A DNA stretch of 64,000 nucleotides, taken from assembly GCF_036013955.1 (NCBI RefSeq), contig NZ_CP107903.1:7936001-8000000 (forward strand), given 5' to 3'. Made by a program: the position numbers and the translations under genes. How positions within the stretch are numbered: position 1 is the first letter of the stretch; every line of letters begins with the position of its first letter. Shown here one piece after another: positions 36,374-45,830 of this stretch. Source of the DNA: Streptomyces sp. NBC_00459 (GTDB taxonomy: Bacteria > Actinomycetota > Actinomycetes > Streptomycetales > Streptomycetaceae). The notes beneath the pieces were generated by a model that saw only the letters and a program-made list of their open reading frames with translations, had not been told where the DNA came from and made no database searches.

Positions 36374-38182
36374 ATGCGTCGCCCTGTCGCGCGGAGTCTG
36401 GCGGTCCTGGCGGTTTCGGCAACAGTGGTCTCGGTGGGGGCGGCTGCGCCACCTTCCGGCGCCACGTCGGCGGACACGGCTCCGCGGAAGGTCCCGGTCG
36501 CCGTCGGGTACGGCGGTGCCGTGGCGAGCGTGGACGCGGATGCCTCGGCCGCCGGGATCGAGATCCTGCGCAAGGGCGGCAACGCGGTGGACGCCGCCGT
36601 CGCCACGGCCGCCGCGCTGGGGGTCACGGAGCCCTACTCCAACGGCATCGGCGGAGGCGGCTACTTCGTCTACTACGACGCCAAGTCCCGTACGGTGAGG
36701 ACGATCGACGGCCGTGAGACCGCGCCCCTGACCGCCGACTCGGGGCTGTTCCTGGAGAACGGGCAGCCGATCGCCTTCGCCGACGCCGTCACCAGCGGAC
36801 TGGGCGTCGGTACGCCGGGCACGCCGGCGACCTGGCAGGCGGCGCTGGACAGTTGGGGCACCAAGGGGCTCGGGACGCTGCTGAAGCCGGCGGAGCGGCT
36901 CGCGCGCGACGGTTTCACGGTGGACGACACGTTCCGGTCGCAGACCGCGTCGAACGAGGCACGGTTCAGGAACTTCCCGGACACGGCGAAGCTGTTCCTG
37001 CCGGGCGGTGCCCTGCCGGTGGTCGGGTCGACCTTCAAGAACCCCGATCTGGCGCGCACGTACGAGGAGTTGGCCCGTAAGGGCGTCGGTGTCCTCTATC
37101 GGGGGAAGCTGGCGAAGGAGATCGTCGACACGGTCAACAAACCGCCGGTGGACCCGGGTTCGGGCTACAACGCGCGTCCCGGCGAGCTGTCGCTGAAGGA
37201 TCTGGCGGCGTACCAGGCGAAGCGTCAGGCGCCCTCGAAGACGACGTACCGAGGCCTGGGCGTCTACTCCATGGCACCCTCCTCGTCGGGCGGCACGACG
37301 GTCGGCGAGGCCCTCAACATCCTTGAGAGGACGGATCTTTCGAAGGCGAGCGAGGTCCAGTTCCTGCACCGATACATCGAGGCGAGCCGGATCGCCTTCG
37401 CGGACCGGGGGCGCTGGGTGGGCGACCCGGCCTTCGAGGACGTACCGACGAAGGAGCTGCTGTCGCAGTCGTACGCCGACTCGCGGGAGTGCCTGATCAA
37501 GGACGACGCGGTGCTGACGAGCCCGGTCGCGCCGGGCGACCCGCGCAACCCCGCCGCCTGCAACACCAGCGGGGTCGCGGCGCCGACGACGTACGAGGGC
37601 GAGAACACGACACACCTGACGGTGGCCGACAAGTGGGGCAACGTCGTGTCCTACACGCTGACCATCGAGCAGACCGGCGGCAGCGGCATCACGGTCCCGG
37701 GCCGCGGGTTCATCCTCAACAACGAGCTGACGGACTTCTCCTTCGCCCCGGCCAGCCCGGCCGTCCACGACCCGAACCTGCCGGGCCCTGGCAAGCGGCC
37801 GCGCTCGTCGATGTCCCCGACGATCGTCCTGGACGCCCACGGCAGGCCGGTGGTGGCCCTTGGCTCGCCCGGCGGCGCGAGCATCATCACGACCGTGCTG
37901 CAGACCCTGACGGGCTTCCTCGACCGGGGGCTTCCGCTGGTCGACGCCATCGCCGCGCCGCGCGCGAGCCAGCGCAACCAGACGACCACCGAGCTCGAAC
38001 CGAGCCTGTGGAACAGCGAGTTGCGGACCAGGTTGGAGGCGATCGGCCACGGCTTCCGGCTCAACCCAGAGATCGGCGCGGCGACCGGCGTTCAGCGTCT
38101 GCCGAACGGCAAGTGGCTGGCGGCGGCGGAGACGGTACGACGGGGCGGCGGGTCGGCCATGGTGGTGCGGCCGGCGTCCTGA
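36374..38182 (+). CDS. ggt: Gamma-glutamyltransferase, secreted
   Basis: 602 residues with a signal peptide (LAVLAVSATVVSVGAAAPP). The N-terminal large-subunit region has GGNAVDAAVATAAALGV. The autoprocessing nucleophile is Thr412 in ENTTHLTVADKWGN, starting the small subunit. SPTIVLD and GSPGGASIITTVLQ are also family landmarks. It hydrolyses or transfers gamma-glutamyl groups, for example from glutathione, outside the cell. ATG 36374 lies 5 nt after GGAGG. A second paralogue is at 52432-54267. Confidence 0.94.
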   Translation: MRRPVARSLAVLAVSATVVSVGAAAPPSGATSADTAPRKVPVAVGYGGAVASVDADASAAGIEILRKGGNAVDAAVATAAALGVTEPYSNGIGGGGYFVYYDAKSRTVRTIDGRETAPLTADSGLFLENGQPIAFADAVTSGLGVGTPGTPATWQAALDSWGTKGLGTLLKPAERLARDGFTVDDTFRSQTASNEARFRNFPDTAKLFLPGGALPVVGSTFKNPDLARTYEELARKGVGVLYRGKLAKEIVDTVNKPPVDPGSGYNARPGELSLKDLAAYQAKRQAPSKTTYRGLGVYSMAPSSSGGTTVGEALNILERTDLSKASEVQFLHRYIEASRIAFADRGRWVGDPAFEDVPTKELLSQSYADSRECLIKDDAVLTSPVAPGDPRNPAACNTSGVAAPTTYEGENTTHLTVADKWGNVVSYTLTIEQTGGSGITVPGRGFILNNELTDFSFAPASPAVHDPNLPGPGKRPRSSMSPTIVLDAHGRPVVALGSPGGASIITTVLQTLTGFLDRGLPLVDAIAAPRASQRNQTTTELEPSLWNSELRTRLEAIGHGFRLNPEIGAATGVQRLPNGKWLAAAETVRRGGGSAMVVRPAS

Positions 38183-38183
38183 A

Positions 38184-38762
38184 TCATCCGGTGGCGGGCG
38201 GCGGCACGATGTCCGAGGCCGGCCGCCCGTCCTGGTGGCGGCCTACGGTCGCCGCGGGCCAGGTGTACTCGAACTCCGTCAGGGTGAAGCCCGCGGCCAT
38301 CCGCAGAGGCCGTTCCGCCGTTCGCAGGCCGCCCGCGCGCTCGTAGAACGAGATCGCGCGGGCGTTGCCGCGCAGCACCTCCAGGTAGACGTCCTGGCCG
38401 GGGTGCCGACGGGCCGCCCAGGCGAAGCCGTGGTGCAGCAGGGTGCGGCCGATGCCGGTGCCGACGTGGCCCGGCCGGGCGTGCAGGTTGTCCACGTGGA
38501 CCCGGCCGTCCGCAGCCGTGTCCAGATGGACGAAGCCGCGCAGCTCGCCGTCCTGCTCGGCCAGCAGCAGGCACCGGTCGTGGGACCGTGCCGTCGTGCG
38601 GGCCCGCCACTTGGCGAGGTGCTCCGCCGCCAGCGGGCCGTCCAGATACGCGGCGGGCATCAGCTCCGCGTACGCGCTGCGCCAACTGGCCGTGTGCAGG
38701 GCCGCGATGCTCTCCGCGTCGTCGGAGGTGCCGTTCCTGATGAGCGGGGAGCCGTAGGTCAC
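38184..38762 (-). CDS. GNAT-family N-acetyltransferase
   Basis: 192 residues. The acetyl-CoA motif HVGTGIGRTLLHHGFAWA lies near residues 105-120, followed by LEVLRGNARAISFYERAG. Both are characteristic of GNAT enzymes. GTG 38762 overlaps the methionine aminopeptidase stop by 4 nt (GTGA), so the two are translationally coupled; a longer upstream frame is shadow sequence. Substrate unknown; coupling to an N-terminal processing enzyme hints at, but does not show, protein N-acetylation. Convergent with ggt, 1 nt apart. Confidence 0.9.
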   Translation of the reverse strand: MTYGSPLIRNGTSDDAESIAALHTASWRSAYAELMPAAYLDGPLAAEHLAKWRARTTARSHDRCLLLAEQDGELRGFVHLDTAADGRVHVDNLHARPGHVGTGIGRTLLHHGFAWAARRHPGQDVYLEVLRGNARAISFYERAGGLRTAERPLRMAAGFTLTEFEYTWPAATVGRHQDGRPASDIVPPPATG

Positions 38763-39550
38763 GCCCGGCTCGTGTGCGCGTCCTGCCGGGCTGTGAGTAC
38801 CCGGGGCCCCGACTCCGTGATCGCCACCGTGTGTTCCGCGTGGGCCGCGCGGGAACCGTCGTTCGTGCGGAGGGTCCAGCCGTCCGGGGCCTCGTGGTAG
38901 CCGTCCCTGCCGCTGCCGATCAGCATCGGCTCGATCGCCAGGACCAGGCCGTGGCGCAGCGGCATGCCCCGGCCCGGGCGGCCCTCGTTGGGGACCGGGG
39001 GGTCCTCGTGCATACGGCGGCCGATGCCGTGGCCGCCGAAGCCCTCCGGGATGCCGTAGCCCGCGGTGCGGCACACCTCGCCGATCGCGTGCGCGATGTC
39101 GCCGACGCGGTTGCCGACGACCGCCGCCGCGATGCCCGCCGCGAGGGCCCGCTCGGCGGTCCCGACGAGCCGTACGTCGGCGGGACGCGGCTCGCCCACG
39201 ATGAAGCTGATCGCCGAGTCGCCCGCCCAGCCGCCCAGTTCGGCGCCGAAGTCGGCGGAGACGAGGTCACCGTCGCGCAGCCGGTAGTCGTCCGGGATGC
39301 CGTGCACGATCGCGTCGTTCACCGAGAGGCAGAGCACCGCCGGGAACGGGGTGGGCGCGAAGGAGGGGCGATAGCCGAGGAAGGGGGAGGTCGCCCCGGC
39401 CGCGCGCAGCACCTCGTGCGCCACCTCGTCCAGCTCCTTCAGGGAAACGCCCACGTCAGCGGCTTCCCGAACGGCAGTCAGGCCTCTGCCGACGACCTGG
39501 CCCGTCTCATACATGGCGTCGATTGCTGTGTCCGTCTTGAGTTCCACCAT
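38759..39550 (-). CDS. map: Methionine aminopeptidase, type I
   Basis: 263 residues of the M24 family. Metal ligands are visible in SADFGAELGGWAGDSA (two Asp), the His of FGGHGIG, the Glu of AIEPML and the terminal Glu of AEHTVAI. It removes initiator Met. It is a likely accessory copy, since the housekeeping map usually sits with ribosomal genes. The start lies 7 nt downstream of a -10 TATAGT on the minus strand, implying a leaderless transcript. Confidence 0.94.
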   Translation of the reverse strand: MVELKTDTAIDAMYETGQVVGRGLTAVREAADVGVSLKELDEVAHEVLRAAGATSPFLGYRPSFAPTPFPAVLCLSVNDAIVHGIPDDYRLRDGDLVSADFGAELGGWAGDSAISFIVGEPRPADVRLVGTAERALAAGIAAAVVGNRVGDIAHAIGEVCRTAGYGIPEGFGGHGIGRRMHEDPPVPNEGRPGRGMPLRHGLVLAIEPMLIGSGRDGYHEAPDGWTLRTNDGSRAAHAEHTVAITESGPRVLTARQDAHTSRA

Positions 39551-39582
39551 GCCAATTACTATACCGGTATTAGAATGGTGGC
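39551..39582. promoter_or_regulatory. Compact divergent promoter-operator
   Basis: The palindrome ATACCGGTAT (39561-39570) is centred in a 32-bp gap between map and the XRE gene. TATAGT on the minus strand (39563-39558) and TAGAAT on the plus strand (39571-39576) lie 7 and 6 nt before their ATG codons. The XRE protein is the likely ligand. Confidence 0.65.
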
Positions 39583-39843
39583 ATGGTACGCACTCCTCTC
39601 ACCCCCGAAGAGCGTGAACGCGGCGAGCGGCTCGGCCGACTGCTGCGTGAGGCGCGTGGTGGCCGCAGCATGGCGGAGATCGCGGCCCGCGCCGGTATCT
39701 CCGCCGAGACCCTCCGCAAGATCGAGACCGGCCGTGCGCCGACCCCGGCCTTCTTCACGGTCGCGGCGCTCGCCCGCGTCCTCGGACTGTCCATGGACGA
39801 ACTGGTCGGGCGGTGCGAGCCGCTGGCCCCGGTCGCCGCGTGA
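39583..39843 (+). CDS. XRE-family helix-turn-helix regulator
   Basis: 86 residues. The HTH reads SMAEIAARAGISAETLRKIETG at about residues 30-51, with LARVLGLSMDELVG after it, the classic Cro/C1 pattern. It is divergent from map and probably represses both promoters through the central palindrome. No conventional ribosome site precedes ATG 39583; leaderless translation is likely. Confidence 0.92.
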   Translation: MVRTPLTPEERERGERLGRLLREARGGRSMAEIAARAGISAETLRKIETGRAPTPAFFTVAALARVLGLSMDELVGRCEPLAPVAA

Positions 39844-40005
39844 GCCCCGAGGGGCGGTTCCGGCCAATTGGTCGGCGACTCACGTCACGTTCCGCTCGGC
39901 GCGCGGTACTCTGCGTCCGGTCCGAAAACCCCCCGTAGCCCATCCGTAACACAGTTGGTGTTTTCTACGAGGCGGAGAACTCCGGTCGGGCATGGGGTGG
40001 ACGTC

Positions 40006-41865
40006 ATGGCGGTGGAACAACTCCCGGGGCAGGTGCGGGAGTTCGCGCGGTATCTGAACGGCCTGTTGGCCCGCCTGGATCAGGGCGCGGGCTGGTGCGG
40101 CGTGTTCTGGGAACGCGACCCCGACGGTATGCGTGCCTGTCTGGAGGCGTACGAGGTACCGCCCTGGGACGTCGTGGAGGCGCTCCTCCAGGATCTCGCC
40201 ACCGTGTACGGAACAGGGGCCGTGACCCCCGAGGCCGAGCGGGCGCGTGCTCTGCACCAGGCCTCGCTCATCGAGTTCGACGCCCGCCCCGGTGCCCGTG
40301 ACACCCTCGGGGACCGGCTCGATGTCATGCTCCGGGAGCAGAAGTACGCCGCGGACCGGCTCGCCGACCTGGGGCGCTCGCTCGGTTCCGCCGCCACCCA
40401 CGAAGAGGCCGAAGGTCTCCGCCTCGACCTCGCCTGGGCCCACGACGACCATGAACGTGCCACCGCGCGCTGCGCCGAACTCCGTCACCGCCTCGATCAG
40501 TTGGCCCGCCTGACGATGAGCCGGGCGCCCTTCCGGCGCCGCGACCGCGACGACGATGCGGACGTCTTCGCAGGCCGCGTCGCCGACGCCCCGCATCCCG
40601 CCGACGCGCACGACGGCGACCCCCTGAGCCTGCCGAGACAACGCACCGACACCGACGACACGGCCGGCCGGTACGACGACCAGCGCGGCGGCGGCGCTCA
40701 CCGACAGCACCCGACCACCGGATACGAGAACGGTCCCGACTCCCCGCGTCGGACCTCGGACGGCCCCACCCCGGCCCGCCCCGGAGACGACCGGGGCGCA
40801 GGCGGCCAAGGCTCCGGCGACCGGACGGCCGCCTGGCGCGAGGGCATCGACCGCCCCGACCGCACGGACGACCACGACGCCGTCCGCTCCGCCCGCGGAG
40901 ACGGCCGCGGTCCCGGCCGTCAGGGCTCCGACGACGAGGCACCCGCCGGGCGTGACGGAGTCCGCCCCGCGGCCCACCAGGTCGACGCTCCCGGCACCTC
41001 GGAGCCCTCGGCCGAGCGTACGGCCCCGCAACTCCCCGCCGACTGGTACGAGCCCCCGGCGCCTGCCGCCGACCCCGTCCCCGAGCCGGCTCCCGCGGAC
41101 TCCCGCCCCGCGCCCAAGCAGCGCTCCAAGCGCCGTGCCCGTGGCGGTGCCCGGTTCGCCGGGATGACCGACGACGCGGACACCGGCGCCACGCCCGTCC
41201 TCGACCCCACCCCCGCACCGGCCGCACCCGCACCCGCGCCCGCCGCCCCGAGTCGCCGTACCCCGCGTGGCGCACGGTTCGCCGGGGCCCCCGCTGCCGC
41301 CAAGTCCGCGGCTCCCGTGCGGGAGGCGCTGGACGACGACGCCCGGCACGACACCATCGACGCCGTCCGCAACCTCGTACGACTGCGCGGCGAGGGACGC
41401 AGCGGCGAGGCGCACGCGCTGCTCGTCGAGGCCTCCCACTGGCCCGCCGCCCGCTTTCCGCTGCTCGCCGCCGAGCTGAACCGCGCGGGGCTGGCCGCCG
41501 ACTGGGCCACCCTGCTCTGGGAGGCCGCCTCCCTGCCGGCCGACCGGCTGGTCGCCGCCGCCGACGCGCTCGTCGCGGCCGGGCGGGGACACGACGGCCA
41601 GCAGATTCTGCGGCAGGGCATCGTCCGGCCGGCCCAGGAGGTGGGCGAGGCCGTCCTCCGGCTCGCCGAGGAGGGCAGGCAGCGTGAGGTGCGTGCGCTG
41701 CTCGACGCGTACGTCCGGGTCCGCACCCCCGAGGAGGTCGTCCGCAGTGTCGCCGTCGATCCCCAGCGCCTCGTGCCGCTGCTCCTGGAGGCGGCCCGGG
41801 GTGCCTCCGAGGACCGGTACTGGGATCTGGTGCACGCCCTGCGCGTCGCGGGGCACAGCGCGTAA
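40006..41865 (+). CDS. Large hypothetical protein with disordered centre and helical C-terminus
   Basis: 619 residues in three parts. A helical N-terminus (about 1-180) includes WCGVFWERDPDGMRACLEAYEVPPW. A long disordered middle rich in Pro, Asp, Arg and Gly (about 180-440) holds two related basic repeats, RARGGARFAG and RTPRGARFAG. The C-terminus (about 450-619) looks like an alpha-solenoid (LLVEASHWPAARFPLLAAEL). There is no signal peptide or catalytic motif. ATG 40006 follows GGGGTGG. Possibly a scaffold or nucleic-acid-associated protein; family not recognised. Confidence 0.7.
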   Translation: MAVEQLPGQVREFARYLNGLLARLDQGAGWCGVFWERDPDGMRACLEAYEVPPWDVVEALLQDLATVYGTGAVTPEAERARALHQASLIEFDARPGARDTLGDRLDVMLREQKYAADRLADLGRSLGSAATHEEAEGLRLDLAWAHDDHERATARCAELRHRLDQLARLTMSRAPFRRRDRDDDADVFAGRVADAPHPADAHDGDPLSLPRQRTDTDDTAGRYDDQRGGGAHRQHPTTGYENGPDSPRRTSDGPTPARPGDDRGAGGQGSGDRTAAWREGIDRPDRTDDHDAVRSARGDGRGPGRQGSDDEAPAGRDGVRPAAHQVDAPGTSEPSAERTAPQLPADWYEPPAPAADPVPEPAPADSRPAPKQRSKRRARGGARFAGMTDDADTGATPVLDPTPAPAAPAPAPAAPSRRTPRGARFAGAPAAAKSAAPVREALDDDARHDTIDAVRNLVRLRGEGRSGEAHALLVEASHWPAARFPLLAAELNRAGLAADWATLLWEAASLPADRLVAAADALVAAGRGHDGQQILRQGIVRPAQEVGEAVLRLAEEGRQREVRALLDAYVRVRTPEEVVRSVAVDPQRLVPLLLEAARGASEDRYWDLVHALRVAGHSA

Positions 41866-41970
41866 CCCGGCCGGCCGCGACTCGCCCACCGGGGTGTGAA
41901 ACGTGATCGACTCCGCGGGTTAACGGCGATGGTCTTGGCAAGGCTCTTCCGGAGGCTTACTTTCAAGCCC

Positions 41971-41995
41971 CTACGACCTCTGTCTACGGGCGTAG
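41971..41995 (+). promoter_or_regulatory. Palindromic element upstream of the pyrimidine locus
   Basis: CTACG/CGTAG arms (41984-41988, 41991-41995) form a short palindrome, with another CTACG at 41971, about 35-60 bp before the first amidohydrolase gene. A candidate site for the PucR regulator. Confidence 0.35.
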
Positions 41996-42029
41996 AGGCT
42001 CTCTGACGTCCAGCCGGAAGGAGCAGGTC

Positions 42030-42872
42030 ATGGCCAACGTCGTACGTGCCGCTCTGGTTCAGGCCACCTGGACCGGTGACACCGGGTCCATGGTCGCCAA
42101 ACATGTGGAGCACGCCCGTGAGGCCGCCCGGCAGGGCGCCAAGGTCATCGGATTCCAGGAAGTCTTCAACGCGCCCTACTTCTGCCAGGTCCAGGAGCCC
42201 GAGCACTACCGCTGGGCCGAGCCCGTGCCCGACGGGCCGACGGTGGTTCGTATGCAGGAGCTGGCGCGCGAGACCGGCATGGTCATCGTCGTGCCCGTGT
42301 TCGAGGTCGAGCAGTCCGGGTTCTACTACAACACCGCGGCCGTGATCGACGCCGACGGGACCTACCTCGGCAAGTACCGCAAGCACCACATTCCGCAGGT
42401 CAAGGGGTTCTGGGAGAAGTACTACTTCAAACCCGGAAACCTCGGCTGGCCCGTCTTCGAGACGGCCGTGGGGAAGGTCGGCGTCTACATCTGCTACGAC
42501 CGGCACTTCCCGGAGGGCTGGCGTCAGCTCGGTCTGAACGGCGCGCAGCTCGTCTACAACCCGTCCGCGACCCACCGGGGCCTCTCCTCCCACCTGTGGC
42601 AGCTGGAGCAGCCCGCGGCCGCCGTCGCCAACGAGTACTTCGTCGCCGCGATCAACCGGGTCGGGCAGGAGGAGTACGGGGACAACGACTTCTACGGGAC
42701 CTCGTACTTCGTGAACCCGCGCGGCCAGTTCGTCGGCGAGGTCGCGAGCGACAAGGACGAGGAACTCGTCGTGCGGGATCTTGATTTCGATCTCATCGAG
42801 GAAGTCCGGCAGCAGTGGGCCTTCTACCGGGACCGGCGGCCGGACGCGTACGAAGGGCTGGTGCAGCCGTGA
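42030..42872 (+). CDS. Nitrilase-superfamily carbamoyl-amide hydrolase (beta-ureidopropionase-like), copy 1
   Basis: 280 residues. The Glu-Lys-Cys triad is visible in IGFQEVF, KYRKHHIPQ and YICYDRHFPEGW. By family and context it hydrolyses N-carbamoyl-beta-alanine or a similar carbamoyl compound to the amine, CO2 and ammonia, the last ring-derived step of reductive pyrimidine degradation. It overlaps the aminotransferase gene by GTGA. A paralogue of identical length lies at 45936-46778. Confidence 0.9.
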   Translation: MANVVRAALVQATWTGDTGSMVAKHVEHAREAARQGAKVIGFQEVFNAPYFCQVQEPEHYRWAEPVPDGPTVVRMQELARETGMVIVVPVFEVEQSGFYYNTAAVIDADGTYLGKYRKHHIPQVKGFWEKYYFKPGNLGWPVFETAVGKVGVYICYDRHFPEGWRQLGLNGAQLVYNPSATHRGLSSHLWQLEQPAAAVANEYFVAAINRVGQEEYGDNDFYGTSYFVNPRGQFVGEVASDKDEELVVRDLDFDLIEEVRQQWAFYRDRRPDAYEGLVQP

Positions 42873-44155
42873 GCGATCTGTACGGGCGTCACAAGGCGGT
42901 CCTGCCGGACTGGCTCGCCCTCTACTACAAGGACCCCCTCGAGATCACCCACGGCGAGGGCCGGTACGTCTGGGACGCGGACGGGAAGCAGTACCTCGAC
43001 TTCTTCGGCGGCATCCTCACCACGATGACCGCACACGCGCTGCCCGAGGTCACCAAGGCGGTGAGCGAACAGGCCGGGCGGATCATCCACTCGTCCACTC
43101 TGTACCTCAACCGGCCGATGGTCGAACTCGCCGAGCGCATCGCCGAGCTGTCGGGCATCCCGGACGCCCGGGTCTTCTTCACCACCTCCGGGACGGAGGC
43201 CAACGACACGGCTCTCCTCCTCGCCACCTCCTACCGGCGCAGCAACCAGATCCTGGCCATGCGCAACAGCTACCACGGCCGCTCCTTCAGCACGGTCGGC
43301 ATCACCGGCAACAAGGGCTGGTCCCCGACCTCCCTGTCGCCGCTCCAGACCCTGTACGTCCACGGTGGCGTCCGCAGCCGAGGCCCCTACGCCGACCTCG
43401 GCGACGACGAGTTCATCGCCGCCTGCGTCGCCGACCTGGAGGACCTGCTCGGTCACGTCCGCCCGCCGGCGGCCCTGATCGCCGAGCCGATCCAGGGCGT
43501 CGGTGGTTTCACCTCGCCGCCGGACGGGCTGTACGCGGCTTTCCGTCGGGTGCTCGATGAACGCGGCATCCTCTGGATCGCCGACGAGGTGCAGACCGGC
43601 TGGGGGCGCACCGGAGAGCACTTCTGGGGCTGGCAGGCGCACGCGGAGAACGGTCCGCCGGACATCATCACCTTCGCCAAGGGCATCGGCAACGGCATGT
43701 CCATCGGCGGGGTCGTGGCCCGCGCCGAGATCATGAACTGCCTCGACTCCAACTCCATCTCGACCTTCGGCGGCACCCAGATCACCATGGCGGCCGGCCT
43801 CGCCAACCTCACCTACCTCCTGGAACACGACCTCCAGGGCAACGCGCGGCGCGTCGGCGGACTACTCATCGAACGGCTGCGGGCCGTCGCCGCGCAGCTT
43901 CCGGGCGTACGGGAGGTCCGCGGGCGCGGCTTGATGATCGGCGTCGAGCTGGTGAAGCCGGGCACCGACACCGCCGACCCGGACACCGCCGCCGCCGTGC
44001 TCGAAGCGGCCCGGGAGGAGGGGCTGCTGCTCGGCAAGGGCGGCGGCCACAACACCAGCGCGCTGCGCATCGCACCGCCGCTGTCCCTCACCGTCGCGGA
44101 GGCCGAGGAGGGCGCCGCGATCCTCGAACGCGCTCTGAGGAGCTGCGTCCAGTAA
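42869..44155 (+). CDS. Class III PLP-dependent aminotransferase
   Basis: 428 residues of the AGXT2/omega-aminotransferase type. The cofactor Lys is in TFAKGIGNGMSIGG, IADEVQTGWGRTG holds the PLP-binding Asp, and FTTSGTEANDTAL is the phosphate-binding region. In this setting it probably removes the amino group of beta-alanine or 3-aminoisobutyrate produced by the upstream hydrolase. GTG 42869 is translationally coupled to that gene. Confidence 0.92.
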   Translation: MSDLYGRHKAVLPDWLALYYKDPLEITHGEGRYVWDADGKQYLDFFGGILTTMTAHALPEVTKAVSEQAGRIIHSSTLYLNRPMVELAERIAELSGIPDARVFFTTSGTEANDTALLLATSYRRSNQILAMRNSYHGRSFSTVGITGNKGWSPTSLSPLQTLYVHGGVRSRGPYADLGDDEFIAACVADLEDLLGHVRPPAALIAEPIQGVGGFTSPPDGLYAAFRRVLDERGILWIADEVQTGWGRTGEHFWGWQAHAENGPPDIITFAKGIGNGMSIGGVVARAEIMNCLDSNSISTFGGTQITMAAGLANLTYLLEHDLQGNARRVGGLLIERLRAVAAQLPGVREVRGRGLMIGVELVKPGTDTADPDTAAAVLEAAREEGLLLGKGGGHNTSALRIAPPLSLTVAEAEEGAAILERALRSCVQ

Positions 44156-44177
44156 CACCACAGTAAGAGAGACGGCC

Positions 44178-45746
44178 ATGCTCATGACCACCACCTTGGA
44201 ACCCGCCCTGTCGGTCCGCCAGGTCCTCGGCCTGGAACGGGTGCTCGCGGGCGAGCCCGAGGTGGTGGCCGGCGCCGGCCAGCTCGACCGGGCCGTGCGC
44301 TGGGTGCATGTCGCCGAGGCGGCCGACGTCGGGGTGATGCTCAGCGGCGGCGAGATGATCCTCACGACCGGGGTGCTGCTCGCCGGGGACGAAGAGGCTC
44401 AGGTCGAGTACATCCGCTCGCTGCACCGGGCGGAGGCCGCCGCCGTCGTCCTCGGGCTCGGCCGCGCCTTCCCGGCGCCGCCGGACGTCATGCGGCGCGC
44501 GGCCGAGCGGTGCGGGCTGCCGATGGTGGTGCTCCACCGGCCGTTCCCCTTCGCGGAGCTGACGGAGGAGGTCCAGTCCCGGCTGGTGCGGCGGAAGTTC
44601 GCCGCCGTGAGCCTGTCCGAGGCCGTACGGACCGCTCTCACGGGGCTCATCACCTCCGGCGCCCCGCTGCAGAGTCTCCTCGACGAGGTCGCCTCGCACA
44701 GCGCCTGTCCCGTCGTCGTCACCAACCTCGCCCATCGGGTCCTCGCCACCTCGGGGGAGCGGTCGGCCGTGGACGACGTGCTGCGGGACTGGGAGCGCAT
44801 CTCCCGGCAGGCCGGCGGGAGCGAGGGCGACGGGTGGATCCGGGCCGAGCTGGGCGGGCGGGGGGAGAGGTGGGGGCGGATCGTCCTCTGCGGGTATCGG
44901 GGTGACGCCGCGACCGGGCGTCTGCTCGCCGACCGGGCCGCCGAGGCACTCGTCCTGCACCGCATGCTCGGGGGCTCCGTGCACACCTGGGAGGAGCAGT
45001 CCGCGCAGAGCCTGCTGACGGACCTGGTGAGCGGAGTCGTACCGGCCAGGCAGCTGCTTCCGCGCGCACGGGCCGCCGGGCTGCCCGTCAACCGGCGGAC
45101 CTTCGTGCCGCTCGTCGTTCGGGACGGTGACCCCGCCGAACTCGACCGCGTACTAAGGCTGTTGGGTCTGCCGGGGCTGGTCGCCGAACTCGCCGACGAC
45201 GCCACCGCCGTCCTGCTGAGCCTGGCCCGGGACCAGGACGCCAAGGCGCTCGCCGCGCACTTCGCGCTCCGGCTGCGCACCGAGACCGGCGGGGGCCGGA
45301 CCGTCGTGGCCGCCGCCGAGGCACTCGCCAACTGGGACGACGTACCCACCGGACTGCGGGAGGCGCTGCACGTCGCCGCGGCCGTCGCGGACACCCCGGC
45401 GGGGCAGGAACTGCCGGTGCTGGTGCACCTGAGGGACGTACGGCTGCGCGGGCTCGTCCGGCTGCTGCGGGACGATCCGCACGTGCAGGCGTTCGCGGAG
45501 CGGGAGCTGGACGGGCTGCTGTGCGGGGTCGGGGGCGAGTCCGAGCTGCTGCCCGTGCTGCGGACCTATCTCGCCACCGGGCGCAACAAGTCGCGTACCG
45601 CGCAACTGCATCACGTCTCACGGCCCGCGCTCTACCGGCGGCTGGAGGCGATAGAGACGCGGCTCGGGCTCGATCTCGACGACTTCGAGCAGGCCGCATC
45701 CGTGCACATCGCCCTTCTCGCGCACGACGCTCAGCAAGGCCGATGA
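44178..45746 (+). CDS. PucR-family transcriptional regulator
   Basis: 522 residues. The N-terminal PucR domain (LERVLAGEPEVVAGAGQLDR) is followed by a GGDEF-like middle and a C-terminal HTH (TYLATGRNKSRTAQLHHVSR then LYRRLEAIETRLGLDLDD). The family controls purine and pyrimidine catabolism. It lies between the two hydrolase genes, probably at the end of the first operon (22-nt gap), and likely regulates both. Confidence 0.93.
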   Translation: MLMTTTLEPALSVRQVLGLERVLAGEPEVVAGAGQLDRAVRWVHVAEAADVGVMLSGGEMILTTGVLLAGDEEAQVEYIRSLHRAEAAAVVLGLGRAFPAPPDVMRRAAERCGLPMVVLHRPFPFAELTEEVQSRLVRRKFAAVSLSEAVRTALTGLITSGAPLQSLLDEVASHSACPVVVTNLAHRVLATSGERSAVDDVLRDWERISRQAGGSEGDGWIRAELGGRGERWGRIVLCGYRGDAATGRLLADRAAEALVLHRMLGGSVHTWEEQSAQSLLTDLVSGVVPARQLLPRARAAGLPVNRRTFVPLVVRDGDPAELDRVLRLLGLPGLVAELADDATAVLLSLARDQDAKALAAHFALRLRTETGGGRTVVAAAEALANWDDVPTGLREALHVAAAVADTPAGQELPVLVHLRDVRLRGLVRLLRDDPHVQAFAERELDGLLCGVGGESELLPVLRTYLATGRNKSRTAQLHHVSRPALYRRLEAIETRLGLDLDDFEQAASVHIALLAHDAQQGR

Positions 45747-45830
45747 CCGCACTCCCCATTGCTCCGTCTTACCGCTCCGAAACATCGAAGGACCTGGGAA
45801 AACAGTGGTGAAACATGGGCCGACGCAAGG

